A stretch of 64,000 nucleotides of DNA from RGIG3701 sp964438515 (lineage in GTDB: Bacteria; Planctomycetota; Planctomycetia; Pirellulales; Thermoguttaceae): the NCBI GenBank assembly GCA_964438515.1, contig CAYTLK010000005.1, positions 34,077-98,076 on the forward strand. Direction: 5' to 3'. The translations under genes and the position numbers were made by a program. Below the pieces are notes generated by a model. The model had not been told where the DNA came from, did not search any database, and was given only the letters and a program-made list of their open reading frames with translations. Below are positions 1 through 8,516 of the stretch, one piece after another; positions within the stretch are counted from its first letter, which is position 1, and every line of letters begins with the position of its first letter.

Positions 1-1
1 G

Positions 2-2461
2 GAAATCGTCAGTTACTGTTACGACACGCTCGATGAGCCGGATTTACCGCAAGATGTGCGCGATCGGCTGACGCTCGAAAACGGAAAAAACGAGTACAGT
101 TACGGAACCTGGGCGAGCAGCATCCGATTCCACGACGGGAAGTTTTACGTCTCGACCTTCAGTCCCGCTACAGGAAAAACGTACATTTTTGTAAGCGACG
201 ATCCCGAAAAAGGAAACTGGGAGAAACACTCGTTTCGTCCCGCGCTTCACGACCACACGCTCGTTTTTGCCGAGGATGGACGCATTTTCATGATTTACGG
301 ATCCGGAGACCGCAAGCTGGTTGAGCTGAAATCCGACCTGACGGGCCTGAAAGAGGGCGGAGTCGACCAGGTTTTACTCCCGCTGAAAGATTCGATCGCC
401 GCAATGGGACTTGAGGGCGGGTTCCTCATGGAAGGGACTCAAATCCACTTCATCAACGGAAAATATTACGTTTTCAACATCGCCTGGCCGCCGCGCGACG
501 TTCGAAAAGTCTTTTGCAGCCGTTCCGACAGTCTTTTTGGGCCGTACGAGGGAAAAACGCTTTTTTCCTGCGAAGGAATTGCACAGGGCGGGCTGGTCGA
601 TACGCCGGACGGAAAGTGGTTCGCGCTGCTTTTTGGCGACCGCGGCGGAGTGGGACGCATTCCGTACCTCGTTCCTGTGACGTGGGAGGACGGCTGGCCG
701 GTGCTCGGAACGAACGATGGAACGTCGCTGCAGAAGCTTGAAATTCCGACCCGCCGCGACCCGATTCCCGCATGCACAGCTTCCGACGAATTCACCCGAA
801 ACGATGGTGACCGACCGCTTCCGCTCGTCTGGCAGTGGAACCACATCCCCGATAATTCGCGCTGGACGCTCACGGAACGCCCTGGTTTCCTCCGTCTGAA
901 AACGGGAAAAGTCGTTTCCGACCTCCTTCAGGCGCGCAACACGCTCACGCAACGAACGTTTGGACCGACCTGCACCGGGAGCGTCGCGATGGATGTTTCC
1001 AAAATGAAGGACGGCGACGTTGCGGGTCTCGCGGCGTTTCAGGCGGAATACGGCTTCGTCGGAATTCAGCAGACCGACAAAAACCGCAGTCTCGTGACGG
1101 CAGCCGTCCGTGAGAAAAAACCCGTCGTTCTCGAATCGATTCCGTTCGTTGGAGACACTGTTTATTTACGGATGGAATGCGACTTTCGGCCTCTCGACGG
1201 ACGGGGAAGTTCCGACCTTTCGCCGCGAGCGGACCAGGCGGCGTTTTTCTACAGCTTGGACGGTGAAACGTGGACGCAGATCGGGGAACCGATTCCGCTT
1301 CCTTACACGATTCCGCACTTCATGGGATACCGTTTTGCGATTTTCAACTATGCGTCCAAAGAGTCCGGCGGGTTCGTAGACGTCGATTATTTCCGGGTCG
1401 GAACCGAACCGCAGACGTGTTCCACGCTGAAAGACCATTTTTCCAAACTTTTCGACGTTGGAACCGCATTTTCCCCCTGGCAGATTCAGATGGGAGGCGA
1501 AGCGGGAAAGCAGCTGACCGACCTTGTGGTGCGGCAATTCAGCAGCATTACGCCTGAAAACGCGATGAAACCCGACGCACTCTATCGCGGGGACGGACAG
1601 TTTAATTTCCGCGAGGCCGACATTTTGGTGCAATTCGCGCAGGAACACGGGATGAAACTCCGCGGACACACGCTCGTCTGGCACAGTCAGACGCCGCACG
1701 CGTTTTTTCTCGATTCGGAGGGGAAACCGCTCGACAAAGAACAGCTTTACGCACGTATGGAACGGTACATGACGGGCATACTGGAACATTTTAAGGGCAA
1801 AATTTCCTGCTGGGACGTCGTGAACGAGGCGCTGGCCGACGGCGGGCCGGAAACCTACCGGACGAACAGTCCGTGGTACAAAGTCTGCGGGAAGGATTTC
1901 ATCGCGCAGGCGTTTCGGACCGCACACAAAATCGACCCGGAAATGAAGCTGTATTACAACGATTACAACCTCATCAGTCCGGAAAAACGTGCACGTGCGG
2001 TGAAAATGCTGAAAGAGCTGAAAGACGCAGGCGTGCCGATCGACGGGGTGGGAATGCAGGCGCACTGGGACACTGCGACGTTCGATCCGGCAGAGCTGCA
2101 AAAGAGTATCGATGCGTTTTCGGAGCTTGGGTTGGACGTGCAAATTACGGAACTCGACATGACGGTCTATTCGATTTATCACGGGAAGGAAAACGAGGCG
2201 AAAAACCGTGCACAGGCGGGAGTTTTATTCACACCGGAGATTGAGCGGCGTCAGGCGGAGAAATACGGTCAGGCGTTTGAGGTTTTGTGTCGCAATGCGG
2301 ACAAAATATCCTGTGTGACATTTTGGGGTGTGTCGGATCGGTTTTCGTGGCTGAATGGTTTTCCGCGCACGGATCGGCGTGATTTTCCGCTTTTGTTTGA
2401 CGAAAAGTACCAGCCGAAAGGGGCGTTTTACGAAATTATGGGGTACAAAAAGAACATCTAA
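2..2461 (+). CDS. GH43 beta-xylosidase/arabinofuranosidase - GH10 endo-xylanase fusion (5' partial)
   Basis: The frame is open from the first bases of the window, so the start codon and probably the GH43 catalytic base lie upstream; 819 residues are visible. The first ~240 residues form a five-bladed GH43 propeller (GTWASSIRFHDGKFYV; LHDHTLVFAEDG; LMEGTQIHFINGKYYV, whose Glu fits the general acid). Next comes a beta-sandwich typical of GH43 C-terminal domains, to about residue 480. The rest is a complete GH10 barrel: WDVVNEAL holds the acid/base Glu (about residue 609) and VQITELDM the nucleophile Glu (about 717). By family knowledge GH10 cuts internal xylan bonds and GH43 removes xylose or arabinose from the products, so one chain could do both steps. 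It is followed by a GH51 gene with its own promoter. Whether it is secreted cannot be judged without the N-terminus. Confidence 0.93.
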   Translation, partial: EIVSYCYDTLDEPDLPQDVRDRLTLENGKNEYSYGTWASSIRFHDGKFYVSTFSPATGKTYIFVSDDPEKGNWEKHSFRPALHDHTLVFAEDGRIFMIYGSGDRKLVELKSDLTGLKEGGVDQVLLPLKDSIAAMGLEGGFLMEGTQIHFINGKYYVFNIAWPPRDVRKVFCSRSDSLFGPYEGKTLFSCEGIAQGGLVDTPDGKWFALLFGDRGGVGRIPYLVPVTWEDGWPVLGTNDGTSLQKLEIPTRRDPIPACTASDEFTRNDGDRPLPLVWQWNHIPDNSRWTLTERPGFLRLKTGKVVSDLLQARNTLTQRTFGPTCTGSVAMDVSKMKDGDVAGLAAFQAEYGFVGIQQTDKNRSLVTAAVREKKPVVLESIPFVGDTVYLRMECDFRPLDGRGSSDLSPRADQAAFFYSLDGETWTQIGEPIPLPYTIPHFMGYRFAIFNYASKESGGFVDVDYFRVGTEPQTCSTLKDHFSKLFDVGTAFSPWQIQMGGEAGKQLTDLVVRQFSSITPENAMKPDALYRGDGQFNFREADILVQFAQEHGMKLRGHTLVWHSQTPHAFFLDSEGKPLDKEQLYARMERYMTGILEHFKGKISCWDVVNEALADGGPETYRTNSPWYKVCGKDFIAQAFRTAHKIDPEMKLYYNDYNLISPEKRARAVKMLKELKDAGVPIDGVGMQAHWDTATFDPAELQKSIDAFSELGLDVQITELDMTVYSIYHGKENEAKNRAQAGVLFTPEIERRQAEKYGQAFEVLCRNADKISCVTFWGVSDRFSWLNGFPRTDRRDFPLLFDEKYQPKGAFYEIMGYKKNI

Positions 2462-2514
2462 AATCGAAACACAAATCGCGCGTAAATTGAATATCGAACA
2501 TGCGCAATTTTACA

Positions 2515-2543
2515 TTGACAGCCGCTCGAACATGGTTTATAAT
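2515..2543 (+). promoter_or_regulatory. Consensus sigma-70-type promoter for the GH51 gene
   Basis: TTGACA (2515-2520), a 17-bp spacer and TATAAT (2538-2543) match the housekeeping consensus at every position. The element lies about 48 bp before the ATG of the arabinofuranosidase gene, so that gene can be transcribed apart from the GH43-GH10 gene. Confidence 0.8.
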
Positions 2544-2590
2544 GGAAGCATTCCAACCAACAATTTAGCCCGTTTTAAAAAGGAGATTTT

Positions 2591-4996
2591 ATGAAATCTG
2601 TATTTTCCATCCTCACATCCTTCTTGCTGTGCGTGTCCGCAGTCGGAGCGGAACCCATCGAAGTGTCGGTAAATCCCGACAAAACGCTCAATCCCATTGA
2701 TGAAAGAGTTTACGGACACTTTCTCGAACACATCTACAATTCGTGCAACGGCGGATTGTGGGGCGACCTCGTTTGGAACCGTTCGTTCGAAGCGGGAAGT
2801 GCGCAAAAGTGGAATTTCGAAGACGGCGTTTTCCGTCAGGACTCGCGCGAAAAGACCGGTTTTGTGACTTTTGGCGACGAAAATTGGACCGATTATGAAC
2901 TCACGCTCGACGCAAAAAAATTCTCCGGAAAAGAAGGATTCCTCATTCTGTTCCGTGCTGCGCAGGATGATTTTTACTGGGTCAATCTCGGCGGCTGGCA
3001 AAATTCCCGAAACGCGCTGGAACGTTCCATCAACAAAGAACGCAAGATTGTGGACGGAGACTGGGCGAAATTCACCCCGATTGAAACCGGCCGCACCTAC
3101 CAGATTCGTGTGCGCGTTGAAGGATCCCACTACCAGATTTTTGTGGACGGCAAACTCCTGTTCGACGTGAAGGACGAACTGGGGCCGCAGAAAGGCGCCG
3201 TCGGAATCGGTTCGTGGGACACGGTTTCCGAGTACCAGAACGTCAAAGTCTGCGATTTGAACGGTCAGCTCCTCTGCGACTTCAGCAAAACCTCCCCCGA
3301 TGCACAACGGATGCGGGCCGATGTACGTTTTTGGGACGTGGAAGGCCCATGTGCGGTACGTTCCGGAGACGCGCGCAACAGCGAAAAGTACCTCTCATTC
3401 AGCGGCGGCGGAACGCTTTCGCAGAAAAACTACGCCTTCGTCACCGGCGAAACGTACGATTATTCCTACTGGATTCGCGGGACGGGCAAAGTCTCATTCC
3501 AGGCCTCTGGAAGCAGCGTTTTTCCGGCTCTCGCGAAAACTGACGAGTGGCAAAAAGTCTCCGGATCCTTCCAAGTCTCGGAAAACACGAAAGACGGTTC
3601 CATTCAATTCACGTTTGCGCCGACCGGCGGAAAGACGCTCGATATCGACCAGGTTTCCATCATGCCGCGCTCGTGGAAGGAAAATTACTTCGGAATGCGT
3701 CCCGATTTGCTCAACGCCGTCAAGGACATTCGTCCTGCCGTGATTCGCTGGCCCGGCGGCTGTTACGCCTCTGCGTATCGGTGGAAAGACGGAATCGGTC
3801 CCCAGGATGACCGCGGCAGCTACCCCGTTGAATTATGGAACGATAAAGACGTCAACTCCTTCGGAATCGATGAGTTCATGAATCTTTGCCGATACGTGGG
3901 AGCCGAGCCGATTATGGTCGTCGATGTCGGAACCCAACAGTGGAGCTGGACCCTCAAAGAAGGCGAAAGCATCGACCTGCAGGAAGCCGTGGATTGGGTC
4001 GAGTACTGCAACGGAGCCGCCGACACGAAGTGGGGCGCCGTCCGCGCGAAAAACGGTCATCCGGAACCCTACAACGTGAAGTATTGGGAAATCGACAACG
4101 AAGTGCATCCGGAACACACGCCCGTCGACGAATACGTGAACATTTGCAACACGCTGATTCCTCGCATGAAAGCGGTAGATCCGTCCATTACGGTCGTCGC
4201 ATGCGGGTCGTGGGCCGGCAGAGACCGTTTCGGATGGGACGAAAACGTCGGCGTCCGCGTGAAGGGAATTTCCTTCGTTTCCACCCACCAGTACGACAAT
4301 CCCGACGGTTACGCCGTCAATCCGTATCGCAATCAGCGATTCTTTGAGGAACGACGACAGATTCTCGAAAAGTCCGGAAATCCCAATCTCCGTTTCTTCG
4401 ATTCGGAATGGAACGCGCAATCGACCGACTGGCGTACGGGTCTGCACGCCGGCGGAATCCTGAACTGCTTCGAGAAAGTCGGCGACGTCGTCGCGATGGC
4501 CACTCCCGCTCTTTTCCTTCGCCACACAAGCGCGAACGGCTGGGACAATGCGTTCATCAACTTCGATCATACAGGCTGGTTCCCGGCTCCGAACTACGTG
4601 GTGATGAAACTCTGGCGCGGCCATTACGCCGCGAATCGGGTGGAACTTCAGTCCGAATCGAACGTTATGCAGGGCGAAGAACCGTTGGTTAATGCGGTCG
4701 CGACGCGTTCGGAAGACGGAAAAACCGTCTGCGTGAAGGTCGTGAACAACCAGCTTGAAGACGCTCCGATGAACATTCAGCTCAACGGCTGCAAGATTCT
4801 GAAAGCCGCTGCGCAGTGCGTGACGCCGGAGTTGGAAGCGGGTGAAGAGGTGACGGCAAAGCTTAAAAAGCGCAACACGCTCGAAGATCCGAACGCGATT
4901 TCCGCCAAACCGCTCGCCGCGTCGGTGGACGGAAGCACCGTGAGCGTCACGCTCCCCTCGCTCTCCGCAACCGTTGTGGAAGTGATTGTAGAATAA
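2591..4996 (+). CDS. Secreted GH51 alpha-L-arabinofuranosidase with inserted lectin-like domains
   Basis: An 801-residue enzyme expected to release arabinose side chains from arabinoxylan or arabinan. The ATG is preceded by AAGGAG at 2579-2584, and residues 1-20 form a signal peptide ending near VGAEP. The GH51 N-terminal strand is at residues 26-65 (ERVYGHFLEHIYNSCNGGLW). About 150 residues of LamG/DUF1080-like jelly roll follow, then a CBM4/9-like stretch to about residue 357, before the barrel resumes. Catalytic residues are visible: acid/base Glu about 504 in YWEIDNEVHPEH and nucleophile Glu about 606 in FFDSEWNAQ. A C-terminal beta-sandwich ends the protein. GH51 enzymes without insertions are about 500-650 aa, so this one is enlarged by carbohydrate-binding modules. 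The neighbouring xylanase fusion supports a joint role in arabinoxylan breakdown. Confidence 0.94.
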   Translation: MKSVFSILTSFLLCVSAVGAEPIEVSVNPDKTLNPIDERVYGHFLEHIYNSCNGGLWGDLVWNRSFEAGSAQKWNFEDGVFRQDSREKTGFVTFGDENWTDYELTLDAKKFSGKEGFLILFRAAQDDFYWVNLGGWQNSRNALERSINKERKIVDGDWAKFTPIETGRTYQIRVRVEGSHYQIFVDGKLLFDVKDELGPQKGAVGIGSWDTVSEYQNVKVCDLNGQLLCDFSKTSPDAQRMRADVRFWDVEGPCAVRSGDARNSEKYLSFSGGGTLSQKNYAFVTGETYDYSYWIRGTGKVSFQASGSSVFPALAKTDEWQKVSGSFQVSENTKDGSIQFTFAPTGGKTLDIDQVSIMPRSWKENYFGMRPDLLNAVKDIRPAVIRWPGGCYASAYRWKDGIGPQDDRGSYPVELWNDKDVNSFGIDEFMNLCRYVGAEPIMVVDVGTQQWSWTLKEGESIDLQEAVDWVEYCNGAADTKWGAVRAKNGHPEPYNVKYWEIDNEVHPEHTPVDEYVNICNTLIPRMKAVDPSITVVACGSWAGRDRFGWDENVGVRVKGISFVSTHQYDNPDGYAVNPYRNQRFFEERRQILEKSGNPNLRFFDSEWNAQSTDWRTGLHAGGILNCFEKVGDVVAMATPALFLRHTSANGWDNAFINFDHTGWFPAPNYVVMKLWRGHYAANRVELQSESNVMQGEEPLVNAVATRSEDGKTVCVKVVNNQLEDAPMNIQLNGCKILKAAAQCVTPELEAGEEVTAKLKKRNTLEDPNAISAKPLAASVDGSTVSVTLPSLSATVVEVIVE

Positions 4997-5019
4997 ACTC
5001 AATGATTGTAGAATAAACT
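4983..5019 (+). repeat. Tandem duplication around the GH51 stop codon
   Basis: The 17-mer TGATTGTAGAATAAACT occurs twice with a 20-bp period (4983-4999 and 5003-5019). The first copy contains the last codons and stop of the GH51 gene and the second lies in the untranslated region, so the stop codon region is duplicated. Confidence 0.85.
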
Positions 5020-5040
5020 GGAAATTCAAGTTTTCCAGAT

Positions 5041-5130
5041 GAGAGGTCTGGGGGAGAGGGCGGTTTTCAAAAGCCCCGCTCCCCGCGGCCGTTACATCTT
5101 CACGGGAACGCTGCTGTTTCCTCCCGTCAC
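5041..5130 (+). terminator. 3'-end two-hairpin repeat, copy 1
   Basis: This lies 45 bp after the GH51 stop in sense orientation. The first hairpin pairs GGGGAG..GGGC with GCCC..CTCCCC around a TTTTCAAAAG loop. The second pairs ACGGGA with TCCCGT. The layout, loop and 3' part match copies at 12361, 13465 (minus) and 59846, while the stem bases differ. Every copy sits just after a gene, so a transcription-termination or mRNA 3'-end role is inferred; there is no clear U-tract after hairpin 1. Confidence 0.6.
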
Positions 5131-5146
5131 TCTAACGTCACTCTAA
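5125..5146. repeat. Tandem 11-bp duplication at the end of the NPCBM/heme gene
   Basis: CGTCACTCTAA is repeated head to tail (5125-5135, 5136-5146). Read on the minus strand, the unit spans the last codons and TGA stop of the NPCBM/heme gene. It mirrors the stop-codon duplication at the end of the convergent GH51 gene. Confidence 0.8.
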
Positions 5147-8100
5147 TTTCGGCTCAACAATCTCGCCGGACCGCTGGAGGGTGCAATCGTCGTAGGCCCC
5201 GTAAAAGTCGCAATTATTATCCATCCACGTCGTAAAACGATACATCTCGGCCGGCGTAAGCGACACACCGAAGTGCGGCGATTTCAGCGTCGTAAACAAC
5301 GGACTGCGGTTCGACCCGAATTTCCCCGGGAACGTCTGAGGCTCCGTCCAGGCCGCATTGTCGTAATAGAAACAATATTTCCGCAGCGTCTCGTACGACG
5401 TTGTAAAATGCGCGTTCAAGTCGTTTCCTGAACGTAAATCAATCCCCGCCGCCCGATTCATCGCGTCCTCAGAAATATTCGGCTGACTCCGCTTCGTTTC
5501 GGGGCCAGCGTGACACGCAACGCATTTCGCGTCCAGAATCGGCTGAACGAGCCGAACGTAATTGAACGGGTTCGTTCCTTCCGGGTCGGGGAGGATTTCA
5601 CTCGGCGCACGACGCATCGCAGCGGGGCCGGAAGGCCGGTTCGGCATCCCGGAATGACGATTTTCGTGACAGCCCTGGCAGGTCAGCTGCTCGCCCTCGT
5701 GGACGTACGTCGCCGAACGCATCGTCTGAACCGCCGCACCGTTCGCGTCGAGCGCCTGAAAATAAACCGGAATATTCACCGGCAGACTGAAAAACGCGCT
5801 CCCGTCCGGCTCAACAGGGACCGTTCCGAGAATCTTTCGCGCCCCTTTCTGGTCGCCGTACCCGATGAAGGGATGATTCGCAAGCGGCGTCGTCTTCGGA
5901 AGCAGCTGCACAATACGCAACCTCTGTATTTTAGCGGGTTTACCGTCCTCGTCCTCCGGGAACGGGAACATAGAATCGTACACGTTCATGAGTCCGACGG
6001 TTGCCGTCTTCGGAAGAAGCGCCGAGTCGGTCGGAACGAATTTCTCACCGGGCGCGAGCGGATTCCCAACCAGCGTCAAATGCGGTACGATATTCTGTCG
6101 TTCGTGCGCTTTCACCGGAATCACGTCTCGACACGAAATTTCCGGGTCGCGATATAAAAACGTACGATTTCCAAACTCATCCAGCAGGTAAATTCCGTAA
6201 TCGTTTGCCGTCCCTGCGTCCGCCTTGGAAAACGGGTCGTAAATGCAGAGAAAAAACTGCTCGGAGAGTGCGCGGCACGTTCCGTAATTTTGCGGGTCGC
6301 GATGCGCTCTCAGTTCCGATTCCATATACTGCTGGTCGGGCGTGATTCGCCGCACCTGACCCGCATGATTGTCGTCGGGAATCGTCGTGTCGATGAGAAT
6401 CAAACTCCCGTAATGCTGCGCGTGGTGACCCGTCGCCGTGGCGGTGAGCTTGCTCGACCCCGGAATCGGATGAATGTCGCACTCGAAATGAGGACGTTTT
6501 CCTTGCTCGCGGTCATAATTTCCCTGAATCACACGCGGGTCGCGTCCGTCAGGAGTCGTAATCCACGGATGATGCGCCTGGCTGAAACCTCGATCCACGT
6601 AATCCCAGCGCGTGTAAATCACCATCCCCTGATGATCGACGTCCGGCTGCCACTCGTTCGTTTCGTGCGGCGAAAGCATCACGATGTCGGAACCGTCCGC
6701 GTTCATGGAATGCAGCGTGTAGCACGGGACCGGCCGACCGTGACACCGTCCGAAACCTCCGCGCCGCTCCGAGATGAAAATGACGCGTCCGTTCGGTAAA
6801 TAACACGGGTCGAAGTCGTCGTATGGACCGTCCGTCAGCTGTTCCAAATGCGACCCTTTTCCCGTCTCCGGGTCGAATTGAACTTTGAAAAGATGGTAAC
6901 AATTTTCCTCCGTCCACGTGTACGAATGACGCTGAGATGCAGTGTCCGCAGCGGCAAACAGAATTTCTCGGCCGTCATACGACAGTTCCGGCGAGAGAAA
7001 CGCCCAGCTCGCGTCGAGCGTCCGTCCCTGATTCCGCCCCTGTTCGACGGTCAGTCCCTCCAGCACATTCACGACTTCCGGATTCTTTCCGAACGCATTT
7101 CGAAGCACGAAAAGCCCTCCGCCCGCCCGACCGTGGAAACCGAAAAACTGGTCGCACATGTGATTTCCCTCTTTTTCCGGCTCGGGATTGAAGTGGCGCT
7201 TGATAAAAAGAAGGTTTTGAAAGTCGAGCAGCGGATTCTTCAGCGCAATTCGGTTCCTCAAGGCCGTCACTTTCGCGAAAAGCTCGCGCCGTCCGGAAAC
7301 ATCCGTCGGTTCAACCCCTTCCGCAAGTTGCGTCAAATTCTGAAGCTCCGACTTTTCAGCCGTCAAATCAGGCGCGTTTTTTCCCATTGATTCCAGCGCC
7401 TCCACCAGGAACGGAACACGCCGCAACACGACGTCGAGCGGGTCGCGATCCGTTTCAGAAAGCGTACTCGCCGAATGAAGCGCCTCGGCTTTCACATAAT
7501 CCGGCATTCCCGCTTGCAACTGCCGCGAAAGTGAGAGCCACTCGCACGCCGTTTCGTCCATCCGCTCAATTTCATTCCCTTCATCGTCCGCCAGTCCGAC
7601 GCCGAACGGAGCGATGAACGGTAACGTTTTTCCATCGTTTTCATACGTTATTCCAGCTTCGGCCCAATCCTGATGGTCGTTTCCGTATCCTTCCGGCAAA
7701 GTGTCGCAGTGGAGGCGTATCGACGACAGTCCGGAAATGTCGAGGTCAATCCGTTTCGGTTCCTGTTTTCCGACCATTGCATCGGAACGCCAGAGAATCG
7801 TGTTTTTTTCGCCGTAAACGATAAACTCCGCGTGACCTTGGCCGTTGGTTTCGTCGTCGATTCCGACCCAGGCGGTGAAACGGAGTGCGTTTTTCGCGGG
7901 GATTTTAATCAAAATGTCGCCCGGCGCGTGGTGTCCGACGCCGCGATCGTATTTTTTTCCAGCAATCGTCAAAGGATTTCCGTCCACCGACAGATTCGCG
8001 GCCGTCTGCTTCCATCCGCAAGTCGTTTTCGAAAGATCCATTTCGTCGAGCCACAGGGTTTTTTCTTCTGCCGCCAGCAAACCTGCAAAACAGAACCATG

Positions 8101-8155
8101 CAGAACAACATAGAAACCACTTCATAATTCTACTTTTTTTCGTATTTATACACAT
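5138..8155 (-). CDS. Secreted NPCBM / beta-propeller / diheme cytochrome protein (hydrazine-synthase-alpha-like family)
   Basis: 1005 residues. I chose the ATG at 8155 because AAAGGAG lies 6-12 nt upstream (8161-8170), leaving a short N-terminus followed by a hydrophobic signal (KWFLCCSAWFCFAGLLAAEE). The frame stays open to 8299 without a better start. Residues ~30-180 resemble an NPCBM carbohydrate-binding domain (YDRGVGHHAPGDI). The middle is a TolB-like propeller (LSPELSYDGREILFAAAD). The C-terminal third has two CxxCH heme c sites: CQGCH near residue 826 and CVACH near 878. This arrangement is recurrent in planctomycete proteins annotated as hydrazine-synthase alpha-like. No anammox genes are nearby, so a role in oxidative attack on sugars or in extracellular electron transfer is only a guess. 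The gene diverges from the sugar isomerase-like gene at 8517. Confidence 0.85.
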   Translation of the reverse strand: MCINTKKSRIMKWFLCCSAWFCFAGLLAAEEKTLWLDEMDLSKTTCGWKQTAANLSVDGNPLTIAGKKYDRGVGHHAPGDILIKIPAKNALRFTAWVGIDDETNGQGHAEFIVYGEKNTILWRSDAMVGKQEPKRIDLDISGLSSIRLHCDTLPEGYGNDHQDWAEAGITYENDGKTLPFIAPFGVGLADDEGNEIERMDETACEWLSLSRQLQAGMPDYVKAEALHSASTLSETDRDPLDVVLRRVPFLVEALESMGKNAPDLTAEKSELQNLTQLAEGVEPTDVSGRRELFAKVTALRNRIALKNPLLDFQNLLFIKRHFNPEPEKEGNHMCDQFFGFHGRAGGGLFVLRNAFGKNPEVVNVLEGLTVEQGRNQGRTLDASWAFLSPELSYDGREILFAAADTASQRHSYTWTEENCYHLFKVQFDPETGKGSHLEQLTDGPYDDFDPCYLPNGRVIFISERRGGFGRCHGRPVPCYTLHSMNADGSDIVMLSPHETNEWQPDVDHQGMVIYTRWDYVDRGFSQAHHPWITTPDGRDPRVIQGNYDREQGKRPHFECDIHPIPGSSKLTATATGHHAQHYGSLILIDTTIPDDNHAGQVRRITPDQQYMESELRAHRDPQNYGTCRALSEQFFLCIYDPFSKADAGTANDYGIYLLDEFGNRTFLYRDPEISCRDVIPVKAHERQNIVPHLTLVGNPLAPGEKFVPTDSALLPKTATVGLMNVYDSMFPFPEDEDGKPAKIQRLRIVQLLPKTTPLANHPFIGYGDQKGARKILGTVPVEPDGSAFFSLPVNIPVYFQALDANGAAVQTMRSATYVHEGEQLTCQGCHENRHSGMPNRPSGPAAMRRAPSEILPDPEGTNPFNYVRLVQPILDAKCVACHAGPETKRSQPNISEDAMNRAAGIDLRSGNDLNAHFTTSYETLRKYCFYYDNAAWTEPQTFPGKFGSNRSPLFTTLKSPHFGVSLTPAEMYRFTTWMDNNCDFYGAYDDCTLQRSGEIVEPKLE

Positions 8156-8409
8156 GGAAATCACTCCTTTTTTTCTGGTTCCGCTAATAAAATCATCAGG
8201 GTTCAAATTGGTGAAAATTTCGAACGATAAAGAAAATTTTACCATAATATTCCACATAATACAAGGTCCGCACCGTGTAATTTCGAAAAAAACAGACAAT
8301 TATTCCAGTCATTCCGACTTATTTTCCGGACGAATTGGACGTGAAGGAGTCGCACAAAGTTCAAATTTAATCAATTCCCCAATATTTTTTTCATTTTTCT
8401 TACAGCCTC

Positions 8410-8438
8410 TTGAAGTTTCCTCATTAATAATGTATAAT
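8410..8438 (+). promoter_or_regulatory. Sigma-70-type promoter in the 8156-8516 divergent region
   Basis: TTGAAG (8410-8415), a 17-bp spacer and TATAAT (8433-8438) lie about 80 bp before the start of the isomerase/epimerase-like gene. The rest of this 361-bp AT-rich intergenic region shows no gene; I could not place the promoter for the divergent minus-strand gene with confidence. Confidence 0.65.
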
Positions 8439-8516
8439 TTCTTTTAGTTTCGTCCCATGTTTGTAATCGGTTCGACGAAAATTTCCGCTTCATCCCGCCT
8501 TTTTAAGGAGAAATCT

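Noticed and set aside
1166..2182. Minus-strand open frame over the GH10 domain
   Set aside because: Shadow of a gene with visible catalytic motifs on the plus strand.
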